Assembly: GCA_017556125.1 (NCBI GenBank) | Contig: JAFZCW010000012.1 | Span: forward strand, 1-15,320 | Direction: 5' to 3' | Length of the DNA stretch: 15,320 bases | Source: Clostridia bacterium | GTDB taxonomy: Bacteria; Bacillota_A; Clostridia; Christensenellales; CAG-138 | Shown: one piece after another, positions 1 through 5,403 of the stretch | Position numbering within the stretch: position 1 is the stretch's first letter | How the letters are laid out: the number at the start of each line of letters is the position of its first letter | Translations under genes and position numbers: made by a program | The notes under the pieces: generated by a model | Told to the model about the DNA's origin: nothing | What the model saw: the letters and a program-made list of their open reading frames with translations, nothing else | Database searches by the model: none

Positions 1-66
1 ACGATGCCGTTTTGCCCGCCTCCCCGGCGGATCCGCGTTATCACTGAAAAAACGAGAGGTACGATT
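1..66 (+). other. left-edge leader of the first precursor gene
   Basis: This short stretch precedes the first precursor peptide. It contains a perfect 10-nt palindrome at 27-36 (GCGGATCCGC) and a purine-rich ribosome binding site, GAGAGG, at 54-59, seven bases before the ATG at 67. Two forward frames stay open from the window edge, with stops at 45-47 and 68-70. The second stop would overlap the precursor ATG as ATGA. Either could be the tail of an upstream gene, but about 15-23 codons are too few to decide. No promoter can be assigned here. Confidence 0.35.
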
Positions 67-264
67 ATGAGGAATTACGAAAAGCCGAATGCAAAACTGC
101 TGATACTTGGTAACGATTTGCTGACCGCGAGCGCGGAGCAGAATGAACCGCCTCAGCCCTGTAAATGTTTTTCGTTTCCGACCTATAGCAGTGATCCATT
201 GGGAGAAGATGATTGCATGAGGGCGGATCAATTTGGAGGATTTGAGACCCGGTCCGGAATCTGA
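67..264 (+). CDS. RiPP precursor peptide A (65 aa)
   Basis: This is a small peptide, probably the substrate of the radical SAM maturase downstream. The ATG at 67 is chosen because GAGAGG (54-59) lies 7 bases upstream and because the resulting N-terminus matches the second precursor. Residues 1-22 look like a leader: Y4-x-x-P7, a hydrophobic stretch LLIL (11-14), then NDLLTAS (16-22). The rest is a polar, Pro-rich and Cys-containing core with P31-C32-K33-C34, a third cysteine at 50 and the end F59-E-T-R-S-G-I65. The YxxP leader motif is known from lasso peptides, where it binds the PqqD-like recognition element. The leader/core boundary, probably near residues 20-23, is inferred. The final modification is unknown. 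No database family name can be given from the sequence alone. Confidence 0.85.
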   Translation: MRNYEKPNAKLLILGNDLLTASAEQNEPPQPCKCFSFPTYSSDPLGEDDCMRADQFGGFETRSGI

Positions 265-328
265 AAATGGTTCCCCTTGACCATCATTTGGAATATCTGC
301 CGTCTGGTTTCTCGTCAGCGGCATGAAA

Positions 329-346
329 TTATAAAAAAATTTATAA
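329..346 (+). promoter_or_regulatory. A/T inverted repeat overlapping the precursor B ribosome binding site
   Basis: TTATAAA (329-335) and TTTATAA (340-346) form a perfect 7-bp inverted repeat around an AAAA loop. The right arm shares bases with the Shine-Dalgarno AAGGAG (345-350) of precursor B. As RNA it would be a weak, all A-U hairpin partly covering the ribosome binding site. As DNA it could be an operator or an AT-rich -10 region (TATAAA at 330-335). No good -35 box is seen 17 bases upstream, so a separate promoter is not claimed. Confidence 0.35.
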
Positions 347-357
347 GGAGAATGATC

Positions 358-534
358 ATGAAAGAATACGAAAGCCCGAAAGCCGATCTTCTGGTACTGA
401 ACAACGATCTTTTAACGGCAAGCGGCGAAGACAATCCCCCCGAACCCTGCAAATGCATCTCTTACAATGACGGAGTAACAATTTGTAAAGCAACACCCTC
501 TGCACCTGCATACGATACCCGGGCAGGCTTTTAA
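358..534 (+). CDS. RiPP precursor peptide B (58 aa)
   Basis: This is a paralogue of precursor A and a second predicted substrate of the same maturase. Two ATGs are in frame at 352 and 358. The one at 358 is chosen because AAGGAG (345-350) is 7 bases away, against 1 base for 352, and because it makes the N-terminus match A. The leader is nearly the same pattern: Y4-x-x-P7, LLVL (11-14), NNDLLTAS (15-22), then G23. The core has P30-C31-K32-C33, C43 and the ending Y52-D-T-R-A-G-F58. Between the PCKC motif and the C-terminus it is shorter and differs from A, which is typical of a conserved leader with a variable core. It lies 93 bases after A and is followed by a strong terminator hairpin. Confidence 0.87.
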   Translation: MKEYESPKADLLVLNNDLLTASGEDNPPEPCKCISYNDGVTICKATPSAPAYDTRAGF

Positions 535-575
535 TCCATCGTTTTTCAGACTTTTGATTCCATCAGTCATATCAG

Positions 576-610
576 AAAGAGACAAATGCGGATTCGTTTG
601 TCTCTTTTTT
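576..610 (+). terminator. intrinsic terminator / attenuator between precursors and maturase
   Basis: AAAGAGACAAA (576-586) pairs perfectly over 11 bp with TTTGTCTCTTT (597-607), and the T-run continues to 610. The hairpin lies 41 bases after the stop of precursor B, and its T-run ends exactly where the maturase Shine-Dalgarno begins (AAAGGAGGG, 611-619). Partial readthrough would give abundant precursor and less enzyme, a common RiPP arrangement. Confidence 0.8.
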
Positions 611-626
611 AAAGGAGGGATGATTT

Positions 627-1703
627 TTGAACGGGGAAGATTACATCCATCATCTTATCGACAAGTGCAGAGAGAAAGGGGTTCCCTATACCGCTTCTTT
701 TGAACTGACTCCTTTCTGCAATTTCCGCTGCAACATGTGCTATATCCGTCTGGATCCGCAAGCAGCGGCACAGCAGGGGAAAATGCTGACAACACAACAA
801 TGGATCAAACTTGCCGAAGACGCCAAAAAAATGGGCATCTTCTCGCTGGAAGTGACAGGCGGCGAGCCGACAACCAGACCGGATTTCCCTGTGCTGTACA
901 AAGCGTTTTCGGAATTGGGTTATTTCATTCTCCTCCGTTCAAACGGTTACCTCCTGGACGAAAAGATGATCGATCTTTTCAAGCAGTTCCCGCCTCGGGA
1001 GATCTCCGTCACCTTATACGGCGCGTCGGATGAGACTTACGAAAAGGTATGCGGCGTCAAGGATGGATTTACCGTTGTTTCGAAAAATCTTCTCTCCATT
1101 AAAGAAGCGGGCATCCCGATCCGCATTACGTCGACACTCACCAAAGAAAACGCTGACGATCTCAAAGCGATGAGGGCATGGGCAAAAGAACACCGATTCC
1201 CCTTTGTCGCAACATCTACTCTGTTTACGCCCATACGCGGAGCCAGAAGATCCATTGAGCATTTGAAGGTCGTCCGGAACAGCGGCGAAGATCTTCATGA
1301 GGCACCGACAGACCGCGAGGTTCCGGATCGTGACAAGTACATGAATCCGTTCTGGATGTGCCGGCATTTCGGCATCAGGTTTTCCATCACCTGGGACGGC
1401 AGAATGGCATTGTGTAACTCATTCAGCGGCATATGGCGCAATCCGTTTGAAACCAGCCTCGAGGACGCCTTCCGAGGCTTGAACGACGAGCTGAAAGCGC
1501 TCAGGCGGCCAAAGGAGTGCGAAACATGCAGCGTGATCGATCTTTGCCTTGAATGCCCCGCCGCCATATACTCTGAAAGCGGCTGCATGGATCATCCAAA
1601 TGAAAAAGTCTGTCAGGACATCCGCTTGCACTATCAAATTCTGATGGAACGCAAAGAAAACGAACAGAAAGCCAAAGAATCTGAAAAAGACCATGTATGC
1701 TGA
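627..1703 (+). CDS. radical SAM/SPASM peptide maturase
   Basis: This is a 358-aa radical SAM enzyme expected to modify the two precursor peptides in the cytoplasm. The start is TTG at 627, supported by a near-perfect Shine-Dalgarno (611-619) 7 bases away. The ATG at 620 is in another frame. The radical SAM motif is C31-x3-C35-x2-C38, followed by the SAM-binding GGE at 78-80. The C-terminal third carries a SPASM-type auxiliary cluster domain: C245-x12-G258-x4-C263, then C298-x2-C301-x5-C307-x2-C310, C320 and C329. The usual SPASM pattern has CX3C at the last pair, so the CX2C here is a small variant. A charged Lys/Glu-rich tail ends in a terminal Cys358. SPASM maturases form thioether (sactipeptide, ranthipeptide) or carbon-carbon links, or do other chemistry; which one applies here cannot be read from the sequence. 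Confidence 0.93.
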   Translation: MNGEDYIHHLIDKCREKGVPYTASFELTPFCNFRCNMCYIRLDPQAAAQQGKMLTTQQWIKLAEDAKKMGIFSLEVTGGEPTTRPDFPVLYKAFSELGYFILLRSNGYLLDEKMIDLFKQFPPREISVTLYGASDETYEKVCGVKDGFTVVSKNLLSIKEAGIPIRITSTLTKENADDLKAMRAWAKEHRFPFVATSTLFTPIRGARRSIEHLKVVRNSGEDLHEAPTDREVPDRDKYMNPFWMCRHFGIRFSITWDGRMALCNSFSGIWRNPFETSLEDAFRGLNDELKALRRPKECETCSVIDLCLECPAAIYSESGCMDHPNEKVCQDIRLHYQILMERKENEQKAKESEKDHVC

Positions 1704-1721
1704 AAAGGAGACTCCTTTGAT

Positions 1722-1988
1722 ATGAAAATCAAGAGCCATTTTGTATTGCAGGAAGTTGCGGATGAGCATCTCGTCGTTCCCGTTGCCGAAGAGGGAATCC
1801 GTCTTCACGGCATTATCACTCTGAACGACACAGGCGCTTTTCTGTGGAAAATCCTGTCTGAGCACGAATCCGCAGAAGACGAATTGATAAAAGAACTCGT
1901 TTCCGAATATCAAATCGATGAAGCGACCGCCAAAGAAGATGTGAAAGCGTTTCTGGAAACCCTTGACTCATACGGATGCTTTGAATGA
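1722..1988 (+). CDS. PqqD-like RiPP recognition element protein
   Basis: This 88-aa stand-alone PqqD-family protein has the RRE fold that grips RiPP leader peptides and presents them to the maturase. It shows the typical N-terminal beta strands and the family signature LNDTGAFLW (34-42), then a charged helical C-terminal half starting near E48. AAAGGAG (1704-1710) lies 11 bases before the ATG. The gene begins 18 bases after the maturase stop, and its own stop overlaps the next gene start (ATGA at 1985-1988), so it is almost certainly co-transcribed and translationally coupled. Its likely ligand is the YxxP plus hydrophobic segment of the precursor leaders, by analogy with lasso peptide B1 proteins. 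That interaction is inferred; the family assignment is firm. Confidence 0.9.
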   Translation: MKIKSHFVLQEVADEHLVVPVAEEGIRLHGIITLNDTGAFLWKILSEHESAEDELIKELVSEYQIDEATAKEDVKAFLETLDSYGCFE

Positions 1989-2740
1989 CTTCTTCTGTCT
2001 CGCCGATTCCCAATCAAATCGACAAACACCGCTTTACCATCCGTATCGCCGGTCTGAATATCGAAATCAGCGCGGTATCGGACCGGCTCTATGATCTGTA
2101 CGCCGGATACCGCACTTCCGGCGTCCCGGATTATAATATCAGTATCACGCCTGAGGATATCGATAGGGAGATCAGTGTCCGGCAGGATCTTCCCCCGGTC
2201 AGCAACGAGAAAAGCCATGAATCCATCGCGCTTCTGCGCAGGCTTCTCGAGGATGTGATCGATTCCGACGTGCTGCTGATACACGGAGCCGCCGTAGCTG
2301 TGGGCAATGACGCATGGCTGTTTTCCGCCCCCAGCGGAACCGGTAAAACGACGCACATCCGGCAGTGGCTGGAGCATCTGCCCGACGCCTATGTGGTGAA
2401 CGGGGACAAGCCTTTGCTCCGGTTCACGGAAACCGAAACCATGATCTGCGGAAGTCCTTGGCGCGGAAAAGAACGTCTCGGAACGAACACGATGGTCCCG
2501 CTTCGGGCGGTTGCATTTATGAAACGCGTCGAAAAAAACCGGATGGAGGAGATCTCCTTTGCGCAGGCTTACCGGTACCTGCTTCAGCAGACCTATCTTC
2601 CCTACGGCGCGGAAAAAGCGGAAAAGGCGCTGCGCCTTCTCTCTCAGATGAACGGCTATGTCCGGTTCTACGAATTCCTCTTTGATAATTATCAGCCGGA
2701 TTGTTTTCAGGTGGCGTACGAAACGCTCAGAAAGTCCTGA
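1985..2740 (+). CDS. HPr-kinase-like RiPP-associated ATPase/kinase
   Basis: This 251-aa protein matches the C-terminal catalytic domain of HPr kinase. In order: L98-I-H-G-A-A-V-A (98-105), Walker A in SAPSGTGKTTH (114-124), the stretch V138-N-G-D-K-P (138-143) at the place of the HPrK catalytic Asp motif, and GSPWRGKE (156-163). It has no HPrK N-terminal domain, so it is unlikely to be the true HPr kinase. Relatives sit in RiPP clusters: PadeK/ThcoK in lasso peptide loci phosphorylate the peptide's C-terminal Ser, and ScmC occurs in SynChlorMet cassettes. It is therefore a candidate kinase for the precursor peptides, acting in the cytoplasm after or beside the radical SAM enzyme. The start overlaps the PqqD stop by 4 bases, and the gene ends the operon just before a terminator. 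The fold is well supported; the substrate is inferred. Confidence 0.85.
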   Translation: MTSSVSPIPNQIDKHRFTIRIAGLNIEISAVSDRLYDLYAGYRTSGVPDYNISITPEDIDREISVRQDLPPVSNEKSHESIALLRRLLEDVIDSDVLLIHGAAVAVGNDAWLFSAPSGTGKTTHIRQWLEHLPDAYVVNGDKPLLRFTETETMICGSPWRGKERLGTNTMVPLRAVAFMKRVEKNRMEEISFAQAYRYLLQQTYLPYGAEKAEKALRLLSQMNGYVRFYEFLFDNYQPDCFQVAYETLRKS

Positions 2741-2798
2741 GCTTTCCCCAGTAATCTCCAACGGATTGATCCAGGCAGTATGCTTTCCAGACAGCGGC

Positions 2799-2827
2799 GC
2801 CCTGATGAAAATCGGGGCTTTTATTTT
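2799..2827 (+). terminator. intrinsic terminator of the RiPP operon
   Basis: GCCCTGAT (2799-2806) pairs with ATCGGGGC (2811-2818), 8 bp with one G-U pair, closed by a GAAA tetraloop. TTTTATTTT (2819-2827) follows directly. It lies 58 bases after the kinase stop and marks the 3' end of the RiPP transcription unit. Confidence 0.85.
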
Positions 2828-2881
2828 CACGGAGGACTGCAGGTCCTTCAGCGCAGCAAGCGTCCGGCATTCCCGGAAGCG

Positions 2882-2910
2882 TTGTCTTTATGGCCGTTTC
2901 GTGATATAAA
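2882..2910 (+). promoter_or_regulatory. predicted promoter of the ddl-murF operon
   Basis: TTGTCT (2882-2887) and TATAAA (2905-2910) are separated by exactly 17 bases and fit a vegetative sigma factor promoter (4/6 and 5/6 matches). It lies after the RiPP terminator and about 105 bases before the ddl start. This would give the envelope operon independent transcription. Transcription would start near 2917, inside a palindrome. Confidence 0.5.
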
Positions 2911-2911
2911 T

Positions 2912-2924
2912 GGATAGGGTATCC
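2912..2924 (+). promoter_or_regulatory. candidate operator palindrome at the ddl promoter
   Basis: GGATA-GGG-TATCC is a perfect 5+5 inverted repeat starting 2 bases after the predicted -10 box, where a repressor would block RNA polymerase. Only position and symmetry support it, and no regulator gene is visible nearby. Confidence 0.3.
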
Positions 2925-2984
2925 GCTTTTCCCGCAGGCATTTTCTGCACAGAGCCGGTACCGCAAGAAACGAAAGGGTTCATG

Positions 2985-3000
2985 TGTACGTTTCCGTACA
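2985..3000 (+). promoter_or_regulatory. inverted repeat in the ddl leader
   Basis: TGTACG-TTTC-CGTACA is a perfect 6-bp inverted repeat ending 4 bases before the weak Shine-Dalgarno GAAGGT (3005-3010) of ddl. It could be a small mRNA hairpin that sets translation level, or a protein binding site. No T-run follows, so it is not a terminator. Confidence 0.3.
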
Positions 3001-3016
3001 ATATGAAGGTTGTGTT

Positions 3017-4048
3017 ATGAAAATCGTTGTTCTGGCCGGCGGGCTTTCTCCGGAAAGGGATGTGTCCCTGTCTTCCGGCGTTATGGCAGCCAATGCGCTG
3101 ATCGACCGCGGTCATCAGGTGATTCTTGCCGATCTTTTTATGGGTCTCGATCCGGTTCCCGCCGATCCCGCGTCTCTGTTCCTGTCGGATGGCCGTCCCG
3201 CTCCCTATTCCGTACCCAAACATGCTCCGGATCTTTCGGAAGTCCGCAGAAGCCGGAACTCCGGTCTTTCTTCCACGATCGGAAACGGCATCGTGGAGAT
3301 ATGCAAGGCGGCAGACATCACCTATCTGGCGCTTCACGGAGGAGACGGTGAAAATGGCCGCCTTCAGGCGTTTCTTGACCTCCATGACATCAAATATACC
3401 GGAAGCCCTTCTTTCGGATGCGCTGTAGCCATGGACAAATGGGTCACAAAGCAGCTTCTGCTCGCTGCCGGTGTGAAAACCCCGCAGGGATTCCTGCTCC
3501 ACAGGGGAGATCCCGTCCCGCCTCATGCGTTCCCGTGCGTTGTGAAGCCGTGTTGCGGAGGGTCTTCTCTCGGAATCTCGATCCCCCAGAACGAAGAGGA
3601 GTTCCAGGCATCCTTAAAAGAAGCCTTCCTTCTTGAAGATGCGGTTCTTGTCGAAGAATACATCAGCGGCAGAGAACTGACCTGCGGAATTCTCGGAGAA
3701 CGTCCTCTTCCTCCTACCGAGATCATCCCGCATGAAGGCTTCTATGATTACGCCCACAAATATCAGCCCGGCTGGACGGATGAGATCACGCCCGCCGGAG
3801 TATCCTCCGATATCACGGATGAGATCCAACGTCTTACGAAGATCGTGTATCATACGCTGCATCTTGAAGTGTACGCCCGTGTGGATTTCCTGCTTACGGA
3901 GAACGGCGAGCTGTATTGCCTTGAAGCCAATACGCTCCCCGGCATGACGCCGACCAGCCTTCTACCGCAGGGAGCAGCAGAAATCGGAATCGACTATCCC
4001 TCCCTTTGCGAGCACATTATCGATCTGTCATTAAGGAAATATATATGA
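3017..4048 (+). CDS. ddl: D-alanine--D-alanine ligase
   Basis: This cytoplasmic ATP-grasp enzyme joins two D-alanines to make the dipeptide that MurF adds to the peptidoglycan precursor. The protein is 343 aa, normal for the family. Visible motifs are S11-P-E-R (11-14) at the first D-Ala site, LHGGDGENG (106-114), the ATP-binding KPCCGGSSLG (177-186), VEEYISGRE (212-220) and EANTLPGMT (303-311). The omega loop reads FYDYAHKY (242-249); its final Tyr is the residue that is Phe in Leuconostoc-type D-Ala-D-Lac ligases, so ordinary D-Ala-D-Ala specificity is expected. The ATG at 3017, with GAAGGT 6 bases upstream, gives the canonical MKIVVLAGG start. An in-frame ATG at 2984 would add 11 residues unlike the family. 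Its stop overlaps the murF start by 4 bases. Confidence 0.95.
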   Translation: MKIVVLAGGLSPERDVSLSSGVMAANALIDRGHQVILADLFMGLDPVPADPASLFLSDGRPAPYSVPKHAPDLSEVRRSRNSGLSSTIGNGIVEICKAADITYLALHGGDGENGRLQAFLDLHDIKYTGSPSFGCAVAMDKWVTKQLLLAAGVKTPQGFLLHRGDPVPPHAFPCVVKPCCGGSSLGISIPQNEEEFQASLKEAFLLEDAVLVEEYISGRELTCGILGERPLPPTEIIPHEGFYDYAHKYQPGWTDEITPAGVSSDITDEIQRLTKIVYHTLHLEVYARVDFLLTENGELYCLEANTLPGMTPTSLLPQGAAEIGIDYPSLCEHIIDLSLRKYI

Positions 4049-5403
4049 TACCCTTTTCCCTTTCCTTCGCCGCAGACGCCACAGGCGGCAGATTCTGCGG
4101 GCCCGGAGAGTTGCTTCCCTCCTTCGTAGACAATGTTACGATCGACAGCAGGTCCGTCCGTCCCGGAACGTTGTTTGTTCCGGTCGTCGGGCGTGTTTTT
4201 GACGGGCACACCTTTATTCCCGAAGCCGTAAGCGCCGGTGCGCTCTGCGTTCTGTCCGACCATGAAATCGAAGGAACTCCCTATATCCTCGTTTCCGACA
4301 CTACGGAAGCGCTTCAGCGACTCGCCGAAGCTTATCTGGAAGCCAACCGCATTCCGGTCGTCGGCGTGACGGGCAGTGCGGGAAAGACCTCCACAAAAGA
4401 AATGCTGTATTCGGTCCTGTCCCGGCATTTCCGCGCCTACAGAACGCCCGGGAATCTTAACAATCAGACCGGGGTTCCCCAGGCTGTATTTCAGATCGAA
4501 AAGGAACACGAACTGGCCGTTCTGGAGCTGGGAACCAATCACCCCGGCGAGATACGGTCCCTTGCGAGGATTGTCCGTCCGGATGTCTGCGTCATCACCA
4601 ACATCGGCGTCGCACATATTGAATTCTTCGGCTCCAGGGAAAACATTTTCCGCGGCAAAACGGAAATGCTCGAATACATGCGGCCCGGAGGCCATGCAGT
4701 GGTCAACGGAGACGACGATTTTCTCTGCACCGTTCCGGATGCCGTCACATACGGCACCGGCAGCGGAAACCGCTTCCGCGCGGAGAACATCCGCGACTGC
4801 GGTCTGGACGGTTCCGAATTCGATGTCGCAATCGGGGACCGGACCGTACGTATCCATGTCCCTGCTCCTGGACGCCATATGATCTATAATGCACTCGCGG
4901 CGATCGCCGTCGGATCTTTATTCGGCATGAACGCGGACGAAATCTCCGAAGGCGTTGCCTCCTATAAGCCGTTTGCGGGAAGGCTCGAGATCAAGCGCAT
5001 CGACGGCATTACCGTTCTGGATGACTCCTACAACGCCAATCCCGCCTCCATGAAATCCTCCATCGACGTACTGCAGTATGCCAAAGGCCGAAGGGTCTGT
5101 ATCCTGGGCGACATGTTCGAACTGGGTGAAAAATCCGAAGGTTTTCACCGCGACGTCGGCAGTTACGCTGCGGAGAGCGGCGCCGATCTTATTCTCTGCG
5201 TCGGCAGTGAAGCGGAATACATCTATGCGTCCGCGTCGGATGCCGCTCCGGACCGCTGCCGTTATTTCCGTGACACCGACAGTCTGACCGACGCACTCCC
5301 GGACCTGATCCGGTCCGGCGACACCGTTCTGGTCAAGGCTTCCCACGGTATGCATCTCGAGCGGATCGTCCAGTTCATCATGGACGGTTTTGTCCGCAAA
5401 TGA
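4045..5403 (+). CDS. murF: UDP-MurNAc-tripeptide--D-alanyl-D-alanine ligase
   Basis: MurF is the last cytoplasmic ligase of peptidoglycan precursor synthesis. It uses ATP to add the D-Ala-D-Ala made by the preceding gene to the UDP-MurNAc tripeptide. The protein is 452 aa with the three Mur-ligase domains: an N-terminal UDP-substrate domain with D34-S-R-S (34-37), a central ATPase domain with the P-loop GVTGSAGKTST (107-117), ELGTNHPGE (161-169), TNIGVAHIEFFGS (185-197) and the RGKTEM segment around K205, and a C-terminal domain opening with LDDSYNANP (325-333). The ATG at 4045 overlaps the ddl stop (ATGA) and has AAGGA 7 bases upstream. An upstream in-frame ATG at 4006 lies inside ddl and is rejected. 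The ddl-murF pairing is common in Gram-positive bacteria. Confidence 0.96.
   Translation: MIPFSLSFAADATGGRFCGPGELLPSFVDNVTIDSRSVRPGTLFVPVVGRVFDGHTFIPEAVSAGALCVLSDHEIEGTPYILVSDTTEALQRLAEAYLEANRIPVVGVTGSAGKTSTKEMLYSVLSRHFRAYRTPGNLNNQTGVPQAVFQIEKEHELAVLELGTNHPGEIRSLARIVRPDVCVITNIGVAHIEFFGSRENIFRGKTEMLEYMRPGGHAVVNGDDDFLCTVPDAVTYGTGSGNRFRAENIRDCGLDGSEFDVAIGDRTVRIHVPAPGRHMIYNALAAIAVGSLFGMNADEISEGVASYKPFAGRLEIKRIDGITVLDDSYNANPASMKSSIDVLQYAKGRRVCILGDMFELGEKSEGFHRDVGSYAAESGADLILCVGSEAEYIYASASDAAPDRCRYFRDTDSLTDALPDLIRSGDTVLVKASHGMHLERIVQFIMDGFVRK

Noticed and set aside
4..66. Longer version of precursor A from the ATG at 4
   Set aside because: The extra 21 residues have no match in precursor B, whereas the ATG at 67 has a good ribosome site and an N-terminus aligned with B.
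265..284. ATGGT/ACCAT stem after precursor A as a terminator
   Set aside because: It has only 5 bp with an 8-base loop and no proper T-run, which is too weak to call.
352..357. Start of precursor B at the ATG at 352
   Set aside because: It would be 1 base from the Shine-Dalgarno AAGGAG; the ATG at 358 has normal spacing and aligns with precursor A.
1985..2740. True HPr kinase/phosphorylase of carbon catabolite control
   Set aside because: It lacks the N-terminal HPrK domain, is coupled to a PqqD gene in a RiPP operon, and resembles the peptide-kinase branch instead.
1910..2830. 306-aa open frame on the - strand across pqqD and the kinase
   Set aside because: It overlaps two well-supported coupled + strand genes and a terminator, and shows no domain. 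The GC-biased third codon position readily creates such antisense frames.
2805..2909. Short frame starting MKIGAFIFTED after the kinase
   Set aside because: Its start lies inside the terminator hairpin loop, it has no ribosome site, and it becomes basic and featureless before stopping. Chance is more likely than a gene remnant.
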